64,000 nt of DNA from an uncultured Bacteroidia bacterium (GTDB lineage: Bacteria > Bacteroidota > Bacteroidia > NS11-12g > UBA9320), in contig CALSTB010000001.1 in the NCBI GenBank assembly GCA_943789165.1, forward strand, positions 397,113 through 461,112. Direction: 5' to 3'. Each line of letters begins with the position of its first letter. Position 1 is the stretch's first letter. A program made the translations under genes and the position numbers. Under the pieces are notes generated by a model. It saw only the letters and a list, made by a program, of their open reading frames with translations, did no database searches and was not told the DNA's origin. Positions 51,535 through 60,925 of the stretch are shown here, one piece after another.

Positions 51535-51771
51535 ATAAACCAAGCTATCCCTCTGTTTAAGCATTGGCAAAATCAAAAATTCTTAACAAAAGCTCCTGTC
51601 GAGTTTAAACTGATTACAGAAAAATTCATTGTTGAAACCAAGCTATCCATCTATTTATTTATTGCCACGTTTTGAAATTGAGGGGGTAGGCGCGCCTTCG
51701 AAAGATAATTAGTTTTCAAATAAATAAACCAAGCAATCCACCTATTTATTCACTGTCAAATTCAAAAAAGT
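51535..51771. repeat. three degenerate direct repeats, about 46 bp each, about 90-97 bp apart
   Basis: AACCAAGCTATCCCTCTGTTTAAGCATTGGCAAAATCAAAAA (51539), AACCAAGCTATCCATCTATTTATTTATTGCCACGTTTTGAAA (51637), AACCAAGCAATCCACCTATTTATTCACTGTCAAATTCAAAAA (51728). Confidence 0.7.
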
Positions 51772-51840
51772 GCTGAGAAGAAAAGCGCAAGAAAGTAAAG
51801 GTAGAAAACAAGTTATTGTAGGCTATATGTAACCACAAAA

Positions 51841-51873
51841 AAAGCAACTCCTTGATAATTAAAGAGTTGCTTT
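51841..51873. terminator. hairpin with A/T flanks, terminator-like
   Basis: AAAGCAACTC ... GAGTTGCTTT 10-bp stem. Confidence 0.65.
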
Positions 51874-52046
51874 GCTTTAAGAGTAGCGGGGAGCAGAATG
51901 TTATCGAATTTTTGTTGCAGAGGCGGAAAATTTTGACATGCCATAAGCGTAACGTATTAATTCACGGAGATAAGATTTGAAGCACATTTTTGTAAAAACA
52001 AATTAAACTGGCTGATGTTTTTATTAAGGATTAATCATAAAGCCGT

Positions 52047-53087
52047 ATGGTCGTTCAAAAAGAAGAAATCTATAATTGGAATACTGAATACCGATTGAAA
52101 CTTATCAATTCGCTGTCAGGGTATAAGGGAGTCCATCTTTTAGGGACCAAAAGTAAAGACGACATCCCCAATTTGGCGATCTTCAATTCAATCGTTCACA
52201 TAAGTTCAAACCCTGCCCGTATAGGGTTTATTATGAGGCCGCTAACTGTGCCAAGGCATACCTACAAAAACATAGTAGATACGGAATACTACACCATCAA
52301 TCATGTCCATAAATCTTTTTTAGATCAAGCACATTATACTTCGGTAAAATTCGAATCCAATCAATCCGAATTTCGGGAATGTAATCTAGGGGAAGAATAT
52401 ACCGAGAATTTTTACGCTCCGTTCGTTGCTGAAAGTAGAATCAAAATAGGGTTGAAACTTGTCGAAAACGTTGAGCTGCAGGAGAGCGATTGTCGCCTTA
52501 TAATCGGTGAAGTACAGTGTATCATAACTGAAGATGATTACCTCGAAGAAGATGGCGCATTGGATTTAGAAAAAGCAAATGATGTTTGTATTACGGGCTT
52601 AAACCAATATTCATCTGTCCAGAAATTTGCAAATATTCCTTACGCAAGAAAAGAGAACTTACCCAACTTTAAAAGGCAGAAGCGTCCTGATAGCACAGTT
52701 TTTGACGAGGAATCTCAATCGTATAATGCAAAACTATTACCATATGGAACGAACGTCGGGGCACCTAGCATCATGGCAAATAATCTATCTATTTGGAAAA
52801 ATCGAGGAATAACCAGTTTTAATCACGTACTGAAAAGTAAAATTGAACGCATTAAAGCCGAGTATGAATTACTGCTCGACGAATATGCCGTTAATGAACT
52901 GTTATATAACACACACTGTGACTTTGAACCCATAATAGGGGAGGTGTATCACCTGTATGAAAAGAATAACAGAGATCAAAATTTTCTTTCAATAATTCCA
53001 CCACACACATGGAAAAGAAAACATCTAGGGTCGTTTAAACTGAATAGTGACAAGGTATGGAGTAAAGAAACAAATTTGGATGAGTGA
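52047..53087 (+). CDS. flavin reductase-like domain fused to DUF2452-like domain
   Basis: 346 aa; N-terminal flavin reductase-like (VHLLGTKSKDDIPNLAIFNSIVHISSNPARIGFIMRP); C-terminal YNAKLLPYGTNVGAPSIMANNLSIWKN...NELLYNTHCDFEPIIGEVYHLYEKNNRDQNFLSIIPPHTW (DUF2452 pattern). Confidence 0.75.
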   Translation: MVVQKEEIYNWNTEYRLKLINSLSGYKGVHLLGTKSKDDIPNLAIFNSIVHISSNPARIGFIMRPLTVPRHTYKNIVDTEYYTINHVHKSFLDQAHYTSVKFESNQSEFRECNLGEEYTENFYAPFVAESRIKIGLKLVENVELQESDCRLIIGEVQCIITEDDYLEEDGALDLEKANDVCITGLNQYSSVQKFANIPYARKENLPNFKRQKRPDSTVFDEESQSYNAKLLPYGTNVGAPSIMANNLSIWKNRGITSFNHVLKSKIERIKAEYELLLDEYAVNELLYNTHCDFEPIIGEVYHLYEKNNRDQNFLSIIPPHTWKRKHLGSFKLNSDKVWSKETNLDE

Positions 53088-53454
53088 TTTAAAAAAACAA
53101 CTTCGACCAGAAATTTCCAGCATCGTGTTAACTGAAAATTTTAGTTTAGAAGAAAAATTTCAGAATGAGGTACTACGACCTATTATTAAGCTTCAACACG
53201 ACATAATCTTATGTTGCTTCGAACATTATTTGCAACAAAATAAAGGATCAATAGAAGCACTAACTCCCGTTCAGACAGAAGAATATATTGCGAACATATT
53301 TAAGACGAGTGCACGGCTTAAAACCGAATTACGCGGTTTAATCATCGGGCAATTCACGCTTGAAGAATACAAAAATTATATTGGTATACCTTCACAGCTC
53401 AATAGGAGGATGAACAATATGATTCTGCAGCGAATTGTTTCTTGTTATGTTTGA
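53080..53454 (+). CDS. small conserved hypothetical protein
   Basis: ATG at 53080 overlaps the end of the preceding CDS by 8 bp (translational coupling); MSDLKKQLRPEISSIVLTENFSLEEKFQNEVLRPIIKLQHDIILCCFEHYLQQNK. Confidence 0.65.
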   Translation: MSDLKKQLRPEISSIVLTENFSLEEKFQNEVLRPIIKLQHDIILCCFEHYLQQNKGSIEALTPVQTEEYIANIFKTSARLKTELRGLIIGQFTLEEYKNYIGIPSQLNRRMNNMILQRIVSCYV

Positions 53455-53704
53455 TAACGCTTTTTCCTTTTAAATCGCTACAAGTTTTAACATTAAGTTT
53501 TGGTAGCTTTTATTAATTCAAAATTGGTTTGTAAGGGATTTAGATTTTAATTACTCCAAGATTTTTTTTTTAGAGAAAAGATTAAGTTTTTCAGCAAGCT
53601 AAAATGGACTTTCCAAACCTTAAAATCGTAATAAGTAGAGGGGAAGCAGAATGTCGAACCAAAATCGCCGAATTATCGAACTACCTTAAACCTGCGTCAA
53701 TAAA

Positions 53705-53737
53705 CAAAAAAGACCCATCAAGTAGATGAGTCTTTTT
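53705..53737 (+). terminator. terminator-like hairpin
   Basis: AAAAAAGACCCATC AAGTA GATGAGTCTTTTT. Confidence 0.65.
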
Positions 53738-53850
53738 AGCTAGTAGGGGGAATCAGATTGTTATCGAACTTTTAAATCTGAGGTCTACAATCTATTTTGA
53801 AGAATGCGGCTTAAATGAGTTAGATTGCGCAACGTTTAACGTAAAATCCA

Positions 53851-56800
53851 ATGCAAAAAACTTACTTATTTATTTTACTAGCATCTTTATGCTTTCTTTC
53901 CTTTGAAACACAAGCAACCGTAATATTTGTAGACTATAATTCTTCGGGTACTAATACTGGTGCATCCTGGACCAATGCATTTACCACACTACAGCCTGCC
54001 CTGAATGCAGCCTCTGCTGGGGATAGTATTTTTATAGCTGAGGGCACATATAAACCTACGCTAGATCCCTCTTCAGGTACTGCAAGTGGGAATACCCGTG
54101 ATTATGCCTTTTACCTTGATAAAGATATTAAAATATACGGAGGATTTGCCGGTACAGAGACAGCATTAAGCCAACGAAATAGTGCCAGTAATCCCGTAAT
54201 TTTAAGTGGAGATTTAGGTGGCAATTCACCTACAACAATCACAGATGACTGCTACCATGTTTTTATAACAGAAGGGCTCAGCTCTGCTGCAGTGCTAGAT
54301 GGGGTAACTATTACTTACGGTAATGCAAATGGATCGGGTACAATAAGCTATTCCGGACGAACATTTAATCGAGACGCAGGGGGTGGTTTATATGTTACCA
54401 TTATTAGTGGTTACACGAGTCCTACCCTCGAAGACGTAATTATCAATTATAATACGGCAGCTTTTGGTGGCGGTATGTATAATGACAAATCATCAGCTTC
54501 ACTTACCGGGTTGAATATACACAATAACACTTCAACAAACAAGGGTGGCGGTATGTATAATTATGACTCACCTCTTACATTGTCAGGCGTAACCATTGAA
54601 AATAATAGTTGTGTAAATGCAGGTGGCGGTATGAATAATCAAAATTCTGGTAATATTACAATTACGGAGACATACATTGCGGGGAATACAGCAGATGAAG
54701 GTGGTGGTATGTATAATGGGAGTTCATCATCTACTACCACACTTACCAATGTAACTATAAGCGGTAATACAGCATCTACTCATGGCGGCGGTATAATGAA
54801 TACGGGTACATCTACTACCGCACTTACCAATGTAATCATAAGCGGTAATTCGGCAGGTAATTCGACATCTTGTTATGGCGGCGGTATAATGAATACGGAT
54901 ACATCTACTATCACACTTACCAATGTAATCATAAGCGGTAATTCGGCAAACTCTGGCGGTGGTATAACCAACAATGGATCGAGCTTGACAATTATGAATG
55001 CAAGCATATATGGCAATGCAGCAACTATTGCAGGTGGCGGTCTAATCAACACAGGCACTCCAACGATTACCAATACTATCTTTTGGGGGAATACACAAGG
55101 AAGTAGTGCATCTGTAGCAGGAGCAGATATTTATACCGCGGGTGGTACAGTAACTATCACCTACTCGCTAGTACAACTAGCTAGCTCCAGCTATACTTCA
55201 GGAAATAATAATTTGCTCACCACAAATACCAATATGGTTTATGCAACAGATCCTTCATTTAACGATGCAAGTGATCCAGATGGAGCTGATAATGTATGGA
55301 TGACGGCGGATGATGGGTTAAATATTATTAATTCTCCTGCTTACGGTGTAGGAACAAGCTCAGGCGCTCCTTCTACCGATATTACGGGTGCTTCACGAGC
55401 GTCATCTCCATCTATGGGAGCGTATGAAGGTTTTACGCGGTATTACGTAGATATTGACGCTACGGGCACCGGTGCAGGTACAAGTTGGACTAATGCCTAT
55501 ACAGGGCTTCAAGACGCTATAGATGCATCCTCAGTAGGGGATGAAATATGGGTCGCAGAAGGTACGTATAAACCGCTTACTATACCTGTATTCCTATCTG
55601 TGAGTACGAACAATAGAGACAAAGCCTTTACACTTGATAAAAACATATCTATCTATGGTGGATTTGCAGGTACAGAAACTGTAAAATCTCAACGTGATTA
55701 TGTGAGTAATGTAACCATACTAAGTGGAGATATTGGTACAGCTGGGTTAAATACCGATAATTGTTACCATGTTTTCATGACTTCAAAGTTGAGTTCTTCT
55801 GCAATTATAGATGGACTTACTATACAAGACGGAAACGCTAATGGCGGAACTCATACTAATCAGTATTCTGGCAAGAACTTTCCGAGGGAGGCTGGTGGAG
55901 GAATGGCGAATAATGGTTCGTCACCTACACTCGCTAATCTTATATTTAAAAATAACTTTGGTGACAATGGTGCTGCTATAAATAATAGAATTTCTTCGAC
56001 AATCCATGTAAATGTGGTATTCTCAAATAATTCAGCTAAAAATGGTAGTGGAGGTGTTTCCAATGATATTTCAGGATCGCCAAAATTCATAAACTGTGTA
56101 TTTAGTGAGAATACCGCCAATCATTATGGAAGTGCAATCTACAGTGATGGTTCCTCGCCAACTATTACAAATTGTACTTTTAGTGCTAATGTAGCAACGG
56201 CCGCAACAAGTGGTGGAGCTGTCTGTGGAAGTGGCAACTCGACTACCACTATATCTAATTCACTATTTTATGGGAATAAAATAGGTTCATCAACGACTAA
56301 TGTTTGCTCAGATATTAAAAACCTTACCACACATACTACGACTATAAGCAATTCATTAGTTCAATTGAATAGCGGGAGCTATACGTCTGGTAATAGTAAC
56401 GCTTTTACATCTGCGACTAATATGGTCTATAACCAAGACCCATTATTCAGCGGTCATGGTGGTCCAGATGGAGTAGATAATGTATGGATGACTGAGGATG
56501 ACGGACTCAGATTAAATAGTAATAGCCCTGCAGTAGATGCGGGACTTAATAGTGCCATAAGTGGGTATTCTACAGATATTGTAGGTACTGCTCGTGTGGT
56601 GAATACTAACGTAAATATGGGAGCTTATGAGGTTCTTTGTTCTGAAACGACTGAAACGATAACAGCAAATGTATGCGATACGTACACCTCTCCAAGTGGC
56701 AGGCATACCTGGTTTGGAACAGGAATATATAAAGACACGATTCCAAACGCAGCAGGTTGCGATAGTATTCTAACAATAAACTTAACGGTAATTGCAACAC

Positions 56801-59800
56801 CAATAGTTACTGTCAGCACGCTCGCTGGTAGTACATATGGCTATACAGATGGTACAGGGACATCGGCTAAGTTTCACTTACCTACAGGAGTAGCGGTCGA
56901 TGGCGCTGGAAATGTGTATGTAGCGGATTACAGTAACCACCGCATTCGAAAAATAACTACATCAGGTGTGGTCAGCACGCTCGCTGGTAGTACAAATGGC
57001 TATACAGATGGTACAGGGACATCGGCTAAGTTTTTCAATCCTTTCGGAGTAGCGGTCGATGGCGCTGGAAATGTGTATGTAGCGGATCTGTATAACCACC
57101 GCATTCGAAAAATAACTGCATCAGGTGTGGTCAGCACGCTCGCTGGTAGTGGTACATCTGGCTATACAGATGGTACAGGGACATCGGCTCAGTTTAGAAA
57201 TCCTAGCGGAGTAGCGGTCGATGGCGCTGGAAATGTGTATGTAGCGGATAGGGTAAACCACAGCATTCGAAAAATAACTACATCAGGTGTGGTCAGCACG
57301 CTCGCTGGTAGTGGTACATCTGGCTATACAGATGGTACAGGGACATCGGCTCAGTTTAAGTCTCCTAGAGGAGTAGCGGTCGATGGCGCTGGAAATGTGT
57401 ATGTAGCGGATCAGGAAAACCACCGCATTCGAAAAATAACTACATCAGGTGTGGTCAGCACGCTCGCTGGTAGTACATATGGCTATGCAGATGGTACAGG
57501 GACATCGGCTAAGTTTGACTCTCCTTTCGGAGTAGCGGTCGATGGCGCTGGAAATGTGTATGTAGCGGATCAGGATAACCACCGCATTCGAAAAATAACT
57601 ACATCAGGTGTGGTCAGCACGCTCGCTGGTAGTACAAATGGCTATACAGATGGTACAGGGACATCGGCTCAGTTTAAATATCCTACTGGAGTAGCGGTCG
57701 ATGGCGCTGGAAATGTGTATGTAGCGGATCAGTATAACCACCGCATTCGAAAAATAACGTTAAGTGCTGGTAGTGCTGAAACAACAGAAACGATAACAGC
57801 AAATGTATGTGATAGCTATACCTCTCCAAGTGGAAAGACTTGGACAACAAGCAACACGTATTCAGATACGATAGCAAACACTGCGGGTTGTGATAGTGTT
57901 ATCACGGTGAACCTTACGGTTCGCAATAAGTCATTTGCAACTATTAACCCTGATGTGTGTGATAGTTACACCTCTCCAAGTGGAAAGACTTGGACAACAA
58001 GCAACACGTATTCAGATACGATAGCAAACACTGCGGGTTGTGATAGTGTTATCACGGTGAACCTTACGGTTCGCAATAAGTCATTTGCAACTATTAACCC
58101 TGATGTGTGTGATAGTTACACCTCTCCAAGTGGAAAGACTTGGACTACGACCAACACATATTTAGATACAATTCCGAACGATGCCAATTGTGATAGCATC
58201 ATTACGGTAAACTTAACGGTGCGTTACAAGTCGTTTGCAACGATAAGTGATGATGTATGTGATAGTTATACCTCACCAAGTGGAAAGACTTGGACTACGA
58301 GTAATACATATCTGGACACCATTACGAACGATGCCAATTGTGATAGCATCATTACCGTAAACTTGATTGTACGATATAAAAGTTTTGCGACCATCTCTCC
58401 AGATGTATGTGATAGTTTCTTATCTCCAAGTGGTAAGATTTGGACAACGACAAACACGTATTTGGACACGATTCCAAATGATGCCAACTGTGACAGTATT
58501 ATAACTGTTAATTTAAAGGTTCGATATAAGACATTTGAAACGATTAACCCTGATGTGTGTGATAGTTACACCTCTCCAAGTGGAAAGACTTGGACTACGA
58601 CCAACACATATTTAGATACAATTCCGAACGATGCCAATTGTGATAGCATCATTACGGTAAACTTAACGGTGCGTTACAAGTCGTTTGCAACGATAAGTGA
58701 TGATGTATGTGATAGTTATACCTCACCAAGTGGAAAGACTTGGACTACGAGTAATACATATCTGGACACCATTACGAACGATGCCAATTGTGATAGCATC
58801 ATTACCGTAAACTTGATTGTACGATATAAAAGTTTTGCGACCATCTCTCCAGATGTATGTGATAGTTTCTTATCTCCAAGTGGTAAGATTTGGACAACGA
58901 CAAACACGTATTTGGACACGATTCCAAATGATGCCAACTGTGACAGTATTATAACTGTTAATTTAAAGGTTAGATATAAGTCATTTGCAACGATTAGCCC
59001 TGATGTATGCGATAGTTTCTTATCTCCAAGTGGTAAGATTTGGACAACGACAAACACGTATATGGACACGATTCCAAATGATGCTAACTGTGACAGTATT
59101 ATAACTGTTAATTTAAAGGTTCGGCATAAGACATTTGAAACGATCAACCCTGATGTATGCGACAGCTACACTTCCCCAAGCGGAAAGACTTGGACAACAA
59201 GTAACACCTATTTAGATACCATTCCGAACAATGCTGGCTGCGATAGTGTAATAACAGTAAACCTTATGGTGCGTTATAAGTCCTTTGCGACGATAAACCC
59301 TGATGTATGCGATAGTTATGTATCTCCAAGCGGTAAGACATGGACAGTGAGCAACACATATATGGATACGATTCCAAACGATGCCAACTGCGATAGCATC
59401 ATCACAGTAAACCTTACGGTGAGATATAAAAGTTCCTTCTCGTTCGCAGAAACGGTATATGAAACCTTTACATCGCCAAGCGGAAAAACATGGACAAATT
59501 CAGGCACATATTTAGACACAATACCTAATGACGTTAATTGTGACAGCATCATAACGGTCGATTTGACTGTAATCAACAAGTTATTTGTCGATACAGATGG
59601 TTCATCAGGAACAGGAAAATCATGGGGGACTTCAATGAAAACCCTAGATGACGCCATCAAAGTAGCTAATGCAACGGGCAATCATGCTGAAATATGGGTG
59701 CGCAAGGGCATGTATTATCCTGGCGGACAATCGAGCAGCAATCGAGATTCAGCGTTCCTAATTACCAATCCAAATGTTGAATTATTAGGAGGTTTTTCTG

Positions 59801-59922
59801 GAACAGAAACAGAGCCTGGTCAACGTAATCAAACGGCCAATCCAACCATATTGTGTGGAGATATTGGTAAAACAAGCGATTCCTCGGACAACGCATATCA
59901 CGTGATTGATCATCGCACCTAA
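53851..59922 (+). CDS. giant T9SS surface protein, main ORF: parallel beta-helix regions, NHL-type propeller repeats, Cys-containing 50-aa repeats
   Basis: 2023 aa; signal peptide, choice-of-anchor-Q-like beta-helix segments (GGGMYN..., FIAEGTYKPT, SGDLGGN...DNCYHV), six NHL repeats, twelve 50-aa repeats. The reading frame probably continues into 59906..60925 and 60870..62048 after two +1 frameshifts. Confidence 0.85.
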   Translation: MQKTYLFILLASLCFLSFETQATVIFVDYNSSGTNTGASWTNAFTTLQPALNAASAGDSIFIAEGTYKPTLDPSSGTASGNTRDYAFYLDKDIKIYGGFAGTETALSQRNSASNPVILSGDLGGNSPTTITDDCYHVFITEGLSSAAVLDGVTITYGNANGSGTISYSGRTFNRDAGGGLYVTIISGYTSPTLEDVIINYNTAAFGGGMYNDKSSASLTGLNIHNNTSTNKGGGMYNYDSPLTLSGVTIENNSCVNAGGGMNNQNSGNITITETYIAGNTADEGGGMYNGSSSSTTTLTNVTISGNTASTHGGGIMNTGTSTTALTNVIISGNSAGNSTSCYGGGIMNTDTSTITLTNVIISGNSANSGGGITNNGSSLTIMNASIYGNAATIAGGGLINTGTPTITNTIFWGNTQGSSASVAGADIYTAGGTVTITYSLVQLASSSYTSGNNNLLTTNTNMVYATDPSFNDASDPDGADNVWMTADDGLNIINSPAYGVGTSSGAPSTDITGASRASSPSMGAYEGFTRYYVDIDATGTGAGTSWTNAYTGLQDAIDASSVGDEIWVAEGTYKPLTIPVFLSVSTNNRDKAFTLDKNISIYGGFAGTETVKSQRDYVSNVTILSGDIGTAGLNTDNCYHVFMTSKLSSSAIIDGLTIQDGNANGGTHTNQYSGKNFPREAGGGMANNGSSPTLANLIFKNNFGDNGAAINNRISSTIHVNVVFSNNSAKNGSGGVSNDISGSPKFINCVFSENTANHYGSAIYSDGSSPTITNCTFSANVATAATSGGAVCGSGNSTTTISNSLFYGNKIGSSTTNVCSDIKNLTTHTTTISNSLVQLNSGSYTSGNSNAFTSATNMVYNQDPLFSGHGGPDGVDNVWMTEDDGLRLNSNSPAVDAGLNSAISGYSTDIVGTARVVNTNVNMGAYEVLCSETTETITANVCDTYTSPSGRHTWFGTGIYKDTIPNAAGCDSILTINLTVIATPIVTVSTLAGSTYGYTDGTGTSAKFHLPTGVAVDGAGNVYVADYSNHRIRKITTSGVVSTLAGSTNGYTDGTGTSAKFFNPFGVAVDGAGNVYVADLYNHRIRKITASGVVSTLAGSGTSGYTDGTGTSAQFRNPSGVAVDGAGNVYVADRVNHSIRKITTSGVVSTLAGSGTSGYTDGTGTSAQFKSPRGVAVDGAGNVYVADQENHRIRKITTSGVVSTLAGSTYGYADGTGTSAKFDSPFGVAVDGAGNVYVADQDNHRIRKITTSGVVSTLAGSTNGYTDGTGTSAQFKYPTGVAVDGAGNVYVADQYNHRIRKITLSAGSAETTETITANVCDSYTSPSGKTWTTSNTYSDTIANTAGCDSVITVNLTVRNKSFATINPDVCDSYTSPSGKTWTTSNTYSDTIANTAGCDSVITVNLTVRNKSFATINPDVCDSYTSPSGKTWTTTNTYLDTIPNDANCDSIITVNLTVRYKSFATISDDVCDSYTSPSGKTWTTSNTYLDTITNDANCDSIITVNLIVRYKSFATISPDVCDSFLSPSGKIWTTTNTYLDTIPNDANCDSIITVNLKVRYKTFETINPDVCDSYTSPSGKTWTTTNTYLDTIPNDANCDSIITVNLTVRYKSFATISDDVCDSYTSPSGKTWTTSNTYLDTITNDANCDSIITVNLIVRYKSFATISPDVCDSFLSPSGKIWTTTNTYLDTIPNDANCDSIITVNLKVRYKSFATISPDVCDSFLSPSGKIWTTTNTYMDTIPNDANCDSIITVNLKVRHKTFETINPDVCDSYTSPSGKTWTTSNTYLDTIPNNAGCDSVITVNLMVRYKSFATINPDVCDSYVSPSGKTWTVSNTYMDTIPNDANCDSIITVNLTVRYKSSFSFAETVYETFTSPSGKTWTNSGTYLDTIPNDVNCDSIITVDLTVINKLFVDTDGSSGTGKSWGTSMKTLDDAIKVANATGNHAEIWVRKGMYYPGGQSSSNRDSAFLITNPNVELLGGFSGTETEPGQRNQTANPTILCGDIGKTSDSSDNAYHVIDHRT
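56812..57765 (+). repeat. six tandem NHL-type repeats, 159-162 bp each, nearly invariant except clustered hypervariable codons
   Basis: Units begin GTCAGCACGCTCGCTGGTAGT at 56812, 56971, 57130, 57292, 57454, 57613; protein VSTLAGS..GYTDGTGTSA(K/Q)Fxx-P-x-GVAVDGAGNVYVADxxNHRIRKIT. Confidence 0.93.
57808..59600 (+). repeat. twelve tandem repeats of exactly 150 bp (50 aa), last one degenerate
   Basis: The GTNTGY (Val-Cys) position recurs ending at 57810, 57960, 58110, 58260, 58410, 58560, 58710, 58860, 59010, 59160, 59310 and a degenerate copy at 59460; protein DVCDSYTSPSGKTWTTTNTYLDTIPNDANCDSIITVNLTVRYKSFATIxP. Confidence 0.95.
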
Positions 59923-60925
59923 CGGATCAGACATCGGACCTAATTTTAAACTAGATGGGTTAACCTTTAAAAACGGTAACGCTGACGGTAGCACAAAATA
60001 CACCTACGAAAATAGAGATGTATATCAATCAGAGGGTGGCTCAATAGTTATTCTGGGTAGTGGTAAGTCTGGTCAAGAGATTAGTCCAACGATTACCAAT
60101 TGTCATTTTGAAGGCAACTACGGCGATTATGGCTCGATTTACATACGCGTGCCTAATGGTAAGTCTTTTGCAACCATTAGCCATTGTACGTTTAAAAACA
60201 ACCATTCAATTTATGGCGCTATCTTTAACGATGGTCAAGCAGGTGAAGTATCTCCAAACATTGTAAACTGTGCCTTTGATGGCAACACAAGTGCCACTTC
60301 GGGTGCAGCGATATACAACTATGGTTATGGAGGCAAATGCTCTCCTACAATCACAAGTTGTGTGTTTAACAGCAACAGTGCTAGTTCAATGGGAGGAGCA
60401 ATCTATAACACGGGTTATGGTGGAACATCCAATCCAGTGATCACAAACGCTACCTTCCATGCAAACGCAGCTGGTTCTCATGCAGGAGCGATGTATAGCT
60501 TTGGTAACAGCGGAACATGTAAACCTGAGGTGACCAACTCTATCTTTTACAAAAACACAAAAGGTGGAGATGATGACCATAAGTTTAGTGAGTTCTATAA
60601 CTATGCAGCGTATCCATACATAAAAAATAGTTCGATGCAACGTGCAAGCTCAACATACACAGCAAGCACATTCAACAGCTTAAATAGTGGAACAAACAAC
60701 ATCTTCCAGACCAATCCAAACTTTGAGGCGATTGCCGATGGCAATGGTGCGGATGATGTTTGGAGAACAGGAGATGATGGATTGAGATTATCTTCATCAA
60801 GCACCAGGTTTATTAAACGGTGGAACCAATACAGGTGCCCCAACTGCGGATATCTTAGGAAATCAGCGTATGGGAACAACCGACATGGGTGCTTACGAGT
60901 ATGTCAACTGTGGCTTAAATGTTAA
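59906..60925 (+). pseudogene. second segment of the giant T9SS protein (beta-helix), displaced by frameshift
   Basis: IIAPNGSDIGPNFKLDGLTFKNGNADGS... continues the SGDIG...DNAYHVI pattern of the upstream ORF. Its own end (FIKRWNQYRCPNCGYLRKSAYG) is out of frame with the downstream C-terminal part. Confidence 0.8.

Noticed and set aside
56812-57765. CRISPR array or diversity-generating retroelement template/variable repeat
   Set aside because: The repeats are 159-162 bp coding units in frame with no spacer structure, no cas or reverse-transcriptase gene is in the window, and no separate template copy was seen.
57808-59600. Long antisense ORFs (e.g. 58716..59147 -) within the 150-bp repeats
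   Set aside because: They mirror the repeat period of the sense protein and have no independent coding features; artefacts of the repeat.
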